Shown here one piece after another: positions 10,361 to 23,152 of a stretch of DNA of 64,000 bases. Origin of the DNA: Loxodes magnus (taxonomy: Eukaryota > Ciliophora > Karyorelictea > Loxodida > Loxodidae). Both the position numbers and the translations under genes were made by a program. The DNA is taken from the NCBI GenBank assembly GCA_946699065.1, contig CAMPDV010002056.1:20027-84026 (forward strand). Reading direction: 5' to 3'. The notes beneath the pieces were generated by a model. The model made no database searches. It was not told where the DNA came from and saw only the letters and a list, made by a program, of their open reading frames with translations. How positions within the stretch are numbered: position 1 is the first letter of the stretch; every line of letters starts with the position of its first letter.

Positions 10361-11464
10361 GTGAGACTATGGGACGTCAAGACAGGTACCTGTAAGACCA
10401 TGAGTGGTCACACTAGTTATGTATATGCTGTGGCTATATCCAGTGATTCAGAGTTCATCGTATCGGGAAGTTATGATTCTACGGTGAGACTATGGGACGT
10501 CAAGACAGGTACCTGTAAGACCATGAGTGGTCACACTAGTTATGTATATGCTGTGGCTATATCCAGTGATTCAGAGTTCATCGTATCGGGAAGTTATGAT
10601 TCTACGGTGAGACTATGGGACGTCAAGACAGGTACCTGTAAGACCATGAGTGGTCACACTAGTTATGTATATGCTGTGGCTATATCCAGTGATTCAGAGT
10701 TCATCGTATCGGGGAGTTATGATTCTACGGTGAGACTATGGGACGTCAAGACAGGTACCTGTAAGACCATGAGTGGTCACACTAGTTATGTATATGCTGT
10801 GGCTATATCCAGTGATTCAGAGTTCATCGTATCGGGAAGTTATGATTCTACGGTGAGACTATGGGACGTCAAGACAGGTACCTGTAAGACCATGAGTGGT
10901 CACACTAGTTATGTATATGCTGTGGCTATATCCAGTGATTCAGAGTTCATCGTATCGGGAAGTTATGATTCTACGGTGAGACTATGGGACTTCATGACAG
11001 GTACCTGTAAGACCATGAGTGGTCACACTAGTTATGTATATGCTGTGGCTATATCCAGTGATTCAGAGTTCATCGTATCGGGAAGTGATGATAATACGGT
11101 GAGACTAGGGGACGTCAAGACAGGTACCTGTAAGACCATGAGTGGTCACACTAGTTCTTTATCATCTGTGGCTATATCCAGTGATTCAGAGTTCATCGTA
11201 TCGGGAAGTGATGATAATACGGTGAGACTATGGGACGTCAAGACAGGTACCTGTAAGACCATGAGTGGTCACACAGATTCTGTATATGCTGTGGCTATAT
11301 CCAGTGATTCAGAGTTCATCGTATCGGGAAGTGATGATAAGACGGTGAGACTATGGGACGTCAAGACAGGTACCTGTAAGACCATGAGTGGTCACACTAG
11401 TTATGTATATGCTGTGGCTATATCCAGTGATTCAGAGTTCATCGTATCGGGAAGTGCAGATTAG
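10361..11464 (+). pseudogene. in-frame WD40 segment, 9 units
   Basis: Nine units repeat the end of the 5441-7528 segment: five SYVYAV/YDS units (one with GGG Gly), WDFM, the Trp-to-Gly unit (11108-11110), then SSLSSV, DSVYAV and SYVYAV units and the TAG module. It starts the second copy of the 32-unit repeat and is an island of left-type modules. Confidence 0.5.
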
Positions 11465-11467
11465 ACG

Positions 11468-13435
11468 GTGAGACTATGGGACGTCAAGACAGGTACCTGT
11501 AAGACCATGAGTGGTCACACTAGTGTTGTATATGCTGTGGCTATATCCAGTGATTCAGAGTTCATCGTATCGGGAAGTAGAGATAATACGGTGAGACTAT
11601 GGGACGTCAAGACAGGTACCTGTAAGACCATGAGTGGTCACACTAGTTATGTATATGCTGTGGCTATATCCAGTGATTCAGAGTTCATCGTATCGGGGAG
11701 TTATGATTCTACGGTGAGACTATGGGACGTCAAGACAGGTACCTGTAAGACCATGAGTGGTCACACTAGTTATGTATCTGCTGTGGCTATATCCAGTGAT
11801 TCAGAGTTCATCGTATCGGGAAGTGCAGATTAGACGGTGAGACTATGGGACGTCAAGACAGGTACCTGTAAGACCATGAGTGGTCACACAGATTCTGTAT
11901 ATGCTGTGGCTATATCCAGTGATTCAGAGTTCATCGTATCGGGAAGTGATGATAATACGGTGAGACTATGGGACTTCATGACAGGTACCTGTAAGACCAT
12001 GAGTGGTCACACAGATTCTGTAAGATCTGTGGCTATATCCAGTGATTCAGAGTTCATCGTATCGGGAAGTGCAGATTAGACGGTGAGACTATGGGACGTC
12101 AAGACAGGTATCTGTAAGACCATGAGTGGTCACACAGATTCTGTATATGCTGTGGCTATATCCAGTGATTCAGAGTTCATCGTATCGGGAAGTGATGATA
12201 AAACGGTGAGACTATGGGACGTCAAGACAGGTACCTGTAAGACCATGAGTGGTCACACAGATTCTGTATATGCTGTGGCTATATCCAGTGATTCAGAGTT
12301 CATCGTATCGGGAAGTGATGATAATACGGTGAGACTATGGGACGTCAAGACAGGTACCTGTAAGACCATGAGTGGTCACACAGATTCAATATATGCTGTG
12401 GCTATATCCAGTGATTCAGAGTTCATCGTATCGGGAAGTAGAGATAAGACGGTGAGACTATGGGACGTCAAGACAGGTACCTGTAAGACCATGAGTGGTC
12501 ACACTAGTGTTGTATATGCTGTGGCTATATCCAGTGATTCAGAGTTCATCGTATCGGGAAGTAGAGATAATACGGTGAGACTATGGGACGTCAAGACAGG
12601 TACCTGTAAGACCATGAGTGGTCACACAGATTCTTTATCATCTGTGTCTATATCCAGTGATTCAGAGTTCATCGTATCGGGAAGTGCAGATTAGACGGTG
12701 AGACTATGGGACGTCAAGACAGGTACCTGTAAGACCATGAGTGGTCACACAGGTTATGTATATGCTGTGGCTATATCCAGTAATTCAGAGTTCATCGTAT
12801 CGGGAAGTTGAGATAAGACGGTGAGACTATGGGACGTCAAGACAGGTACCTGTAAGACCATGAGTGGTCACACAGATTCTGTATATGCTGTGGCTATATC
12901 CAGTGATTCAGAGTTCATCGTATCGGGAAGTTGAGATAATACGGTGAGACTATGGGACGTCAAGACAGGTACCTGTAAGACCATGAGTGGTCACACAGAT
13001 TCTGTATATGCTGTGGCTATATCCAGTGATTCAGAGTTCATCGTATCGGGAAGTTGAGATAAGACGGTGAGACTATGGGACGTCAAGACAGGTACCTGTA
13101 AGACCATGAGTGGTCACACAGATTCTGTATATGCTGTGGCTATATCCAGTGATTCAGAGTTCATCGTATCGGGAAGTTGAGATAATACGGTGAGACTATG
13201 GGACGTCAAGACAGGTACCTGTAAGACCATGAGTGGTCACACAGATTCTGTATTATCTGTAGCTATATCCAGTGATTCAGAGTTCATCGTATCGGGAAGT
13301 AGAGATAAGACTGTGAGACTATGGGACGTCAAGACAGGTACCTGTAAGACCATGAGTGGTCACACAGATTCTGTATATGCTGTGGCTATATCCAGTGATT
13401 CAGAGTTCATCGTATCGGGAAGTTGAGATAAGACG
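11468..13435 (+). pseudogene. short WD40 segments of the second 32-unit copy
   Basis: Open pieces at 11468-11833, 11837-12079, 12083-12694 and 13190-13426 match pieces 3,936 bp upstream. Between 12695 and 13189 every unit ends in TGA, so no piece is longer than one unit. The unit at about 12696-12818 carries two private changes: Gly at patch position 1 (GYVYAV, after ACA) and Asn for Asp in the A-B turn. Confidence 0.5.
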
Positions 13436-14293
13436 GTGAGACTATGGGACGTCAAGACAGGTACCTGTAAGACCATGAGTGGTCACACAGATTCTGTATT
13501 ATCTGTGGCTATATCCAGTGATTCAGAGTTCATCGTATCGGGAAGTAGAGATAAGACGGTGAGACTATGGGACGTCAAGACAGGTACCTGTAAGACCATG
13601 AGTGGTCACACAGATTCTGTATATGCTGTGGCTATATCCAGTGATTCAGAGTTCATCGTATCGGGAAGTAGAGATAAGACGGTGAGACTATGGGACGTCA
13701 AGACAGGTACCTGTAAGACCATGAGTGGTCACACTAGTGTTGTATATGCTGTGGCTATATCCAGTGATTCAGAGTTCATCGTATCGGGAAGTGATGATAA
13801 TACGGTGAGACTATGGGACGTCAAGACAGGTACCTGTAAGACCATGAGTGGTCACACAGATTCTGTATATGCTGTGGCTATATCCAGTGATTCAGAGTTC
13901 ATCGTATCGGGAAGTGATGATAAGACGGTGAGACTATGGGACGTCAAGACAGGTACCTGTAAGACCATGAGTGGTCACACTAGTTATGTATATGCTGTGG
14001 CTATATCCAGTGATTCAGAGTTCATCGTATCGGGAAGTAGAGATAATACGGTGAGACTATGGGACGTCAAGACAGGTACCTGTAAGACCATGAGTGGTCA
14101 CACAGATTCTGTATATGCTGTGGCTATATCCAGTGATTCAGAGTTCATCGTATCGGGAAGTGATGATAAGACGGTGAGACTATGGGACGTCAAGACAGGT
14201 ACCTGTAAGACCATGAGTGGTCACACTAGTTATGTATCTGCTGTGGCTATATCCAGTGATTCAGAGTTCATCGTATCGGGAAGTGCAGATTAG
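13436..14293 (+). pseudogene. in-frame WD40 segment, 7 units (copy of 9500-10357)
   Basis: The order of variable modules is the same as at 9500-10357, 3,936 bp upstream, and it ends in GCA-GAT-TAG. It closes the second copy of the 32-unit repeat. Confidence 0.5.
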
Positions 14294-14296
14294 ACG

Positions 14297-16999
14297 GTGA
14301 GACTATGGGACGTCAAGACAGGTACCTGTAAGACCATGAGTGGTCACACTAGTGTTGTATATGCTGTGGCTATATCCAGTGATTCAGAGTTCATCGTATC
14401 GGGAAGTAGAGATAATACGGTGAGACTATGGGACGTCAAGACAGGTACCTGTAAGACCATGAGTGGTCACACAGATTCTGTATATGCTGTGGCTATATCC
14501 AGTGATTCAGAGTTCATCGTATCGGGAAGTAGAGATAAGACGGTGAGACTATGGGACGTCAAGACAGGTACCTGTAAGACCATGAGTGGTCACACAGATT
14601 CTGTATATGCTGTGGCTATATCCAGTGATTCAGAGTTCATCGTATCGGGAAGTTGAGATAATACGGTGAGACTATGGGACGTCAAGACAGGTACCTGTAA
14701 GACCATGAGTGGTCACACAGATTCTGTATTATCTGTAGCTATATCCAGTGATTCAGAGTTCATCGTATCGGGGAGTTTAGATAAGACGGTGAGACTATGG
14801 GACGTCAAGACAGGTACCTGTAAGACCATGAGTGGTCACACTAGTTATGTATATGCTGTGGCTATATCCAGTGATTCAGAGTTCATCGTATCGGGAAGTG
14901 ATAATAATACGGTGAGACTATGGGACGTCAAGACAGGTACCTGTAAGACCATGAGTGGTCACACAGATTCTGTATTATCTGTGGCTATATCCAGTGATTC
15001 AGAGTTCATCGTATCGGGAAGTAGAGATAAGACGGTGAGACTATGGGACGTCAAGACAGGTACCTGTAAGACCATGAGTGGTCACACAGATTCTGTATAT
15101 GCTGTGGCTATATCCAGTGATTCAGAGTTCATCGTATCGGGAAGTTGAGATAATACGGTGAGACTATGGGACGTCAAGACAGGTACCTGTAAGACCATGA
15201 GTGGTCACACAGATTCAATATATGCTGTGGCTATATCCAGTGATTCAGAGTTCATCGTATCGGGAAGTAGAGATAAGACGGTGAGACTATGGGACGTCAA
15301 GACAGGTACCTGTAAGACCATGAGTGGTCACACTAGTGTTGTATATGCTGTGGCTATATCCAGTGATTCAGAGTTCATCGTATCGGGAAGTAGAGATAAT
15401 ACGGTGAGACTATGGGACGTCAAGACAGGTACCTGTAAGACCATGAGTGGTCACACAGATTCTTTATCATCTGTGTCTATATCCAGTGATTCAGAGTTCA
15501 TCGTATCGGGAAGTGCAGATTAGACGGTGAGACTATGGGACGTCAAGACAGGTACCTGTAAGACCATGAGTGGTCACACTAGTTATGTATATGCTGTGGC
15601 TATATCCAGTGATTCAGAGTTCATCGTATCGGGAAGTGCAGATTAGACGGTGAGACTATGGGACGTCAAGACAGGTATCTGTAAGACCATGAGTGGTCAC
15701 ACAGATTCTGTATATGCTGTGGCTATATCCAGTGATTCAGAGTTAATCGTATCGGGAAGTGATGATAATACGGTGAGACTATGGGACGTCAAGACAGGTA
15801 CCTGTAAGACCATGAGTGGTCACACAGATTCTGTATATGCTGTGGCTATATCCAGTGATTCAGAGTTCATCGTATCGGGAAGTGATGATAATACGGTGAG
15901 ACTATGGGACGTCAAGACAGGTACCTGTAAGACCATGAGTGGTCACACTAGTTATGTATATGCTGTGGATATATCCAGTGATTCAGAGTTCATCGTATCG
16001 GGGAGTTTAGATAAGACGGTGAGACTATGGGACGTCAAGACAGGTACCTGTAAGACCATGAGTGGTCACACAGATTCTGTATATGCTGTGGCTATATCCA
16101 GTGATTCAGAGTTCATCGTATCGGGAAGTGCAGATTAGACGGTGAGACTATGGGACGTCAAGACAGGTACCTGTAAGACCATGAGTGGTCACACTAGTTA
16201 TGTATATGCTGTGGATATATCCAGTGATTCAGAGTTCATCGTATCGGGGAGTTTAGATAAGACGGTGAGACTATGGGACGTCAAGACAGGTACCTGTAAG
16301 ACCATGAGTGGTCACACAGATTCTGTATATGCTGTGGCTATATCCAGTGATTCAGAGTTCATCGTATCGGGGAGTTATGATTCTACGGTGAGACTATGGG
16401 ACGTCAAGACAGGTACCTGTAAGACCATGAGTGGTCACACTAGTTATGTATATGCTGTGGATATATCCAGTGATTCAGAGTTCATCGTATCGGGGAGTTT
16501 AGATAAGACGGTGAGACTATGGGACGTCAAGACAGGTACCTGTAAGACCATGAGTGGTCACACAGATTCTGTATATGCTGTGGCTATATCCAGTGATTCA
16601 GAGTTCATCGTATCGGGAAGTGCAGATTAGACGGTGAGACTATGGGACGTCAAGACAGGTATCTGTAAGACCATGAGTGGTCACACAGATTCTGTATATG
16701 CTGTGGCTATATCCAGTGATTCAGAGTTCATCGTATCGGGAAGTGATGATAATACGGTGAGACTATGGGACGTCAAGACAGGTACCTGTAAGACCATGAG
16801 TGGTCACACAGATTCAATATATGCTGTGGCTATATCCAGTGATTCAGAGTTCATCGTATCGGGAAGTAGAGATAAGACGGTGAGACTATGGGACGTCAAG
16901 ACAGGTACCTGTAAGACCATGAGTGGTCACACAGATTCTGTATATGCTGTGGCTATATCCAGTGATTCAGAGTTCATCGTATCGGGAAGTGCAGATTAG
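14297..16999 (+). pseudogene. WD40 segments of 3-4 units, mixed TAG and TGA
   Basis: Open pieces are 14297-14656, 14666-15148, 15158-15523, 15650-16138, 16142-16630 and 16634-16999. Private markers include DNN at patch 2 near 14900 (second Asp to Asn), F-to-L (TTC to TTA) at 15743-15745, and Ala-to-Asp in strand A (V-D-I-S) at 15968, 16214 and 16460. Units with GGG Gly and LDK alternate with DSVYAV units. The last TAG module before a long gap is at about 16997. Confidence 0.5.
15896..16633 (+). repeat. 2-unit (246-bp) higher-order repeat, three copies
   Basis: A two-unit block, SYVYAV with the V-D-I-S change plus LDK followed by DSVYAV, occurs three times. The GAT codons lie at 15968, 16214 and 16460, exactly 246 bp apart. 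The DSVYAV partners end in TAG, YDS and TAG modules, so that codon was exchanged after the doubling. Confidence 0.8.
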
Positions 17000-17002
17000 A
17001 CG

Positions 17003-18100
17003 GTGAGACTATGGGACGTCAAGACAGGTACCTGTAAGACCATGAGTGGTCACACTAGTTATGTATATGCTGTGGCTATATCCAGTGATTCAGAGTTCAT
17101 CGTATCGGGGAGTTTAGATAAGACGGTGAGACTATGGGACGTCAAGACAGGTACCTGTAAGACCATGAGTGGTCACACAGATTCAATATATGCTGTGGCT
17201 ATATCCAGTGATTCAGAGTTCATCGTATCGGGAAGTGATGATGAGACGGTGAGACTATGGGACGTCAAGACAGGTACCTGTAAGACCATGAGTGGTCACA
17301 CTAGTTATGTATATGCTGTGGCTATATCCAGTGATTCAGAGTTAATCGTATCGGGAAGTAGAGATAAGACGGTGAGACTATGGGACGTCAAGACAGGTAC
17401 CTGTAAGACCATGAGTGGTCACACTAGTTATGTATATGCTGTGGCTATATCCAGTGATTCAGAGTTCATCGTATCGGGAAGTGATGATAAGACGGTGAGA
17501 CTATGGGACGTCAAGACAGGTACCTGTAAGACCATGAGTGGTCACACAGATTCTGTATATGCTGTGGCTATATCCAGTGATTCAGAGTTCATCGTATCGG
17601 GAAGTTGAGATAATACGGTGAGACTATGGGACGTCAAGACAGGTACCTGTAAGACCATGAGTGGTCACACAGATTCAATATATGCTGTGGCTATATCCAG
17701 TGATTCAGAGTTCATCGTATCGGGAAGTGATGATGAGACGGTGAGACTATGGGACGTCAAGACAGGTACCTGTAAGACCATGAGTGGTCACACTAGTTAT
17801 GTATATGCTGTGGCTATATCCAGTGATTCAGAGTTAATCGTATCGGGAAGTAGAGATAAGACGGTGAGACTATGGGACGTCAAGACAGGTACCTGTAAGA
17901 CCATGAGTGGTCACACTAGTTATGTATATGCTGTGGCTATATCCAGTGATTCAGAGTTCATCGTATCGGGAAGTGATGATAAGACGGTGAGACTATGGGA
18001 CGTCAAGACAGGTACCTGTAAGACCATGAGTGGTCACACAGATTCTGTATATGCTGTGGCTATATCCAGTGATTCAGAGTTCATCGTATCGGGAAGTTGA
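17003..18100 (+). pseudogene. WD40 segments of 5 and 4 units
   Basis: Open pieces 17003-17608 and 17618-18100 are separated by a TGA. Both carry DSIYAV/DDE, SYVYAV with F-to-L (TTA at 17342 and 17834), SYVYAV/DDK and DSVYAV units. This is where in-frame TAG codons stop; none is seen again until 45.5 kb. Confidence 0.5.
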
Positions 18101-18109
18101 GATAAGACG
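17126..18109 (+). repeat. 4-unit (492-bp) tandem duplication
   Basis: Units 17126-17617 and 17618-18109 have the same module order and share the private TTA codon. A third copy lies at about 22169-22660 (TTA at 22385), where the final TGA module is replaced by RDK. Confidence 0.85.
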
Positions 18110-21100
18110 GTGAGACTATGGGACGTCAAGACAGGTACCTGTAAGACCATGAGTGGTCACACAGATTCTGTATTATCTGTAGCTATATCCAGTGATTCAG
18201 AGTTCATCGTATCGGGAAGTAGAGATAAGACGGTGAGACTATGGGACGTCAAGACAGGTACCTGTAAGACCATGAGTGGTCACACAGATTCTGTATTATC
18301 TGTAGCTATATCCAGTGATTCAGAGTTCATCGTATCGGGAAGTTGAGATAAGACGGTGAGACTATGGGACGTCAAGACAGGTACCTGTAAGACCATGAGT
18401 GGTCACACAGATTCTGTATATGCTGTGGCTATATCCAGTGATTCAGAGTTCATCGTATCGGGAAGTGATGATAAGACGGTGAGACTATGGGACGTCAAGA
18501 CAGGTACCTGTAAGACCATGAGTGGTCACACAGATTCTGTATATGCTGTGGCTATATCCAGTGATTCAGAGTTCATCGTATCGGGAAGTTGAGATAAGAC
18601 GGTGAGACTATGGGACGTCAAGACAGGTACCTGTAAGACCATGAGTGGTCACACTAGTTCTTTATCATCTGTGGCTATATCCAGTGATTCAGAGTTCATC
18701 GTATCGGGAAGTAGAGATAATACGGTGAGACTATGGGACGTCAAGACAGGTACCTGTAAGACCATGAGTGGTCACACTAGTTATGTATATGCTGTGGCTA
18801 TATCCAGAGATTCAGAGTTCATCGTATCGGGAAGTGATGATAAGACGGTGAGACTATGGGACGTCAAGACAGGTACCTGTAAGACCATGAGTGGTCACAC
18901 AGATTCTGTATATGCTGTGGCTATATCCAGTGATTCAGAGTTCATCGTATCGGGAAGTAGAGATAAGACGGTGAGACTATGGGACGTCAAGACAGGTACC
19001 TGTAAGACCATGAGTGGTCACACAGATTCTGTATTATCTGTAGCTATATCCAGTGATTCAGAGTTCATCGTATCGGGAAGTTGAGATAAGACGGTGAGAC
19101 TATGGGACGTCAAGACAGGTACCTGTAAGACCATGAGTGGTCACACAGATTCTGTATATGCTGTGGCTATATCCAGTGATTCAGAGTTCATCGTATCGGG
19201 AAGTTGAGATAAGACGGTGAGACTATGGGACGTCAAGACAGGTACCTGTAAGACCATGAGTGGTCACACAGATTCTGTATTATCTGTAGCTATATCCAGT
19301 GATTCAGAGTTCATCGTATCGGGAAGTAGAGATAAGACGGTGAGACTATGGGACGTCAAGACAGGTACCTGTAAGACCATGAGTGGTCACACAGATTCTG
19401 TATTATCTGTAGCTATATCCAGTGATTCAGAGTTCATCGTATCGGGAAGTTGAGATAAGACGGTGAGACTATGGGACGTCAAGACAGGTACCTGTAAGAC
19501 CATGAGTGGTCACACAGATTCTGTATATGCTGTGGCTATATCCAGTGATTCAGAGTTCATCGTATCGGGAAGTGATGATAAGACGGTGAGACTATGGGAC
19601 GTCAAGACAGGTACCTGTAAGACCATGAGTGGTCACACAGATTCTGTATATGCTGTGGCTATATCCAGTGATTCAGAGTTCATCGTATCGGGAAGTTGAG
19701 ATAAGACGGTGAGACTATGGGACGTCAAGACAGGTACCTGTAAGACCATGAGTGGTCACACTAGTTCTTTATCATCTGTGGCTATATCCAGTGATTCAGA
19801 GTTCATCGTATCGGGAAGTAGAGATAAGACGGTGAGACTATGGGACGTCAAGACAGGTACCTGTAAGACCATGAGTGGTCACACTAGTTATGTATATGCT
19901 GTGGCTATATCCAGAGATTCAGAGTTCATCGTATCGGGAAGTGATGATAAGACGGTGAGACTATGGGACGTCAAGACAGGTACCTGTAAGACCATGAGTG
20001 GTCACACAGATTCTGTATATGCTGTGGCTATATCCAGTGATTCAGAGTTCATCGTATCGGGAAGTAGAGATAAGACGGTGAGACTATGGGACGTCAAGAC
20101 AGGTACCTGTAAGACCATGAGTGGTCACACAGATTCTGTATTATCTGTAGCTATATCCAGTGATTCAGAGTTCATCGTATCGGGAAGTTGAGATAAGACG
20201 GTGAGACTATGGGACGTCAAGACAGGTACCTGTAAGACCATGAGTGGTCACACAGATTCTGTATTATCTGTAGCTATATCCAGTGATTCAGAGTTCATCG
20301 TATCGGGAAGTAGAGATAAGACGGTGAGACTATGGGACGTCAAGACAGGTACCTGTAAGACCATGAGTGGTCACACAGATTCTGTATTATCTGTAGCTAT
20401 ATCCAGTGATTCAGAGTTCATCGTATCGGGAAGTAGAGATAAGACGGTGAGACTATGGGACGTCAAGACAGGTACCTGTAAGACCATGAGTGGTCACACT
20501 AGTTATGTATATGCTGTGGCTATATCCAGTGATTCAGAGTTCATCGTATCGGGAAGTTGAGATAAGACGGTGAGACTATGGGACGTCAAGACAGGTACCT
20601 GTAAGACCATGAGTGGTCACACAGATTCTGTATATGCTGTGGCTATATCCAGTGATTCAGAGTTCATCGTATCGGGAAGTGATGATAAGACGGTGAGACT
20701 ATGGGACGTCAAGACAGGTACCTGTAAGACCATGAGTGGTCACACAGATTCTGTATATGCTGTGGCTATATCCAGTGATTCAGAGTTCATCGTATCGGGA
20801 AGTTGAGATAAGACGGTGAGACTATGGGACGTCAAGACAGGTACCTGTAAGACCATGAGTGGTCACACTAGTTCTTTATCATCTGTGGCTATATCCAGTG
20901 ATTCAGAGTTCATCGTATCGGGAAGTAGAGATAAGACGGTGAGACTATGGGACGTCAAGACAGGTACCTGTAAGACCATGAGTGGTCACACTAGTTATGT
21001 ATATGCTGTGGCTATATCCAGAGATTCAGAGTTCATCGTATCGGGAAGTGATGATAAGACGGTGAGACTATGGGACGTCAAGACAGGTACCTGTAAGACC

Positions 21101-22045
21101 ATGAGTGGTCACACAGATTCTGTATATGCTGTGGCTATATCCAGTGATTCAGAGTTCATCGTATCGGGAAGTAGAGATAAGACGGTGAGACTATGGGACG
21201 TCAAGACAGGTACCTGTAAGACCATGAGTGGTCACACAGATTCTGTATTATCTGTAGCTATATCCAGTGATTCAGAGTTCATCGTATCGGGAAGTTGAGA
21301 TAAGACGGTGAGACTATGGGACGTCAAGACAGGTACCTGTAAGACCATGAGTGGTCACACAGATTCTGTATTATCTGTAGCTATATCCAGTGATTCAGAG
21401 TTCATCGTATCGGGAAGTAGAGATAAGACGGTGAGACTATGGGACGTCAAGACAGGTACCTGTAAGACCATGAGTGGTCACACAGATTCTGTATTATCTG
21501 TAGCTATATCCAGTGATTCAGAGTTCATCGTATCGGGAAGTAGAGATAAGACGGTGAGACTATGGGACGTCAAGACAGGTACCTGTAAGACCATGAGTGG
21601 TCACACTAGTTATGTATATGCTGTGGCTATATCCAGTGATTCAGAGTTCATCGTATCGGGAAGTTGAGATAAGACGGTGAGACTATGGGACGTCAAGACA
21701 GGTACCTGTAAGACCATGAGTGGTCACACAGATTCTGTATATGCTGTGGCTATATCCAGTGATTCAGAGTTCATCGTATCGGGAAGTGATGATAAGACGG
21801 TGAGACTATGGGACGTCAAGACAGGTACCTGTAAGACCATGAGTGGTCACACTAGTTATGTATATGCTGTGGCTATATCCAGTGATTCAGAGTTCATCGT
21901 ATCGGGAAGTAGAGATAAGACGGTGAGACTATGGGACGTCAAGACAGGTACCTGTAAGACCATGAGTGGTCACACAGATTCTGTATTATCTGTAGCTATA
22001 TCCAGTGATTCAGAGTTCATCGTATCGGGAAGTTGAGATAAGACG
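18110..22045 (+). pseudogene. stop-rich WD40 segments of 2-4 units
   Basis: Thirteen short open pieces, each of two to four units, are separated by TGA-GAT-AAG modules only. The DSVLSV patch, almost always linked to GTA instead of GTG for the following Val, is common. Three SYVYAV units carry Ser-to-Arg in the S-S-D turn (AGA at 18806, 19913 and 21020). Confidence 0.5.
18356..21676 (+). repeat. 9-unit (1,107-bp) higher-order repeat, three copies
   Basis: Copies are 18356-19462, 19463-20569 and 20570-21676. The marker is the Ser-to-Arg AGA codon exactly 1,107 bp apart. Copies 2 and 3 have the same modules throughout. Copy 1 differs in its last third (a TGA-bearing DSVYAV unit in place of RDK) and has RDN where the others have RDK. 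A fourth copy begins at 21677 and diverges after one unit. Confidence 0.9.
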
Positions 22046-23143
22046 GTGAGACTATGGGACGTCAAGACAGGTACCTGTAAGACCATGAGTGGTCACACAG
22101 ATTCTGTATTATCTGTAGCTATATCCAGTGATTCAGAGTTCATCGCATTGGGAAGTAGAGATAAGACGGTGAGACTATGGGACGTCAAGACAGGTACCTG
22201 TAAGACCATGAGTGGTCACACAGATTCAATATATGCTGTGGCTATATCCAGTGATTCAGAGTTCATCGTATCGGGAAGTGATGATGAGACGGTGAGACTA
22301 TGGGACGTCAAGACAGGTACCTGTAAGACCATGAGTGGTCACACTAGTTATGTATATGCTGTGGCTATATCCAGTGATTCAGAGTTAATCGTATCGGGAA
22401 GTAGAGATAAGACGGTGAGACTATGGGACGTCAAGACAGGTACCTGTAAGACCATGAGTGGTCACACTAGTTATGTATATGCTGTGGCTATATCCAGTGA
22501 TTCAGAGTTCATCGTATCGGGAAGTGATGATAAGACGGTGAGACTATGGGACGTCAAGACAGGTACCTGTAAGACCATGAGTGGTCACACAGATTCTGTA
22601 TATGCTGTGGCTATATCCAGTGATTCAGAGTTCATCGTATCGGGAAGTAGAGATAAGACGGTGAGACTATGGGACGTCAAGACAGGTACCTGTAAGACCA
22701 TGAGTGGTCACACAGATTCTGTATATGCTGTGGCTATATCCAGTGATTCAGAGTTCATCGTATCGGGAAGTAGAGATAAGACGGTGAGACTATGGGACGT
22801 CAAGACAGGTACCTGTAAGACCATGAGTGGTCACACAGATTCTGTATTATCTGTAGCTATATCCAGTGATTCAGAGTTCATCGTATCGGGAAGTGATGAT
22901 AAGACGGTGAGACTATGGGACGTCAAGACAGGTACCTGTAAGACCATGAGTGGTCACACAGATTCTGTATATGCTGTGGCTATATCCAGTGATTCAGAGT
23001 TCATCGTATCGGGAAGTAGAGATAAGACGGTGAGACTATGGGACTTCAAGACAGGTACCTGTAAGACCATGAGTGGTCACACAGATTCTGTATATGCTGT
23101 GGCTATATCCAGTGATTCAGAGTTCATCGTATCGGGAAGTTGA
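22046..23143 (+). pseudogene. in-frame WD40 segment, 9 units
   Basis: Nine units lie between TGA codons. The first has a double change in strand B: GTA-TCG becomes GCA-TTG at 22145-22150 (I-A-L-G-S). It then contains the third copy of the 4-unit block from 17.1 kb. The last unit has WDFK, a Val-to-Phe change without the Met of the usual WDFM, near 23043. Confidence 0.5.
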
Positions 23144-23152
23144 GATAAGACG

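Larger units (their letters stand above)
10361..14296 (+). repeat. 32-unit higher-order repeat, copy 2 (3,936 bp)
   Basis: This directly abutting copy of 6425-10360 has the same stop positions shifted by 3,936 bp. The units at about 12697-13180 differ from those at 8761-9244. Here the first unit has GYVYAV and S-N-S (12752-12754 and 12782-12784), and the unit with WDFM and YDS in copy 1 is replaced by a DSVYAV unit with TGA. Confidence 0.85.
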
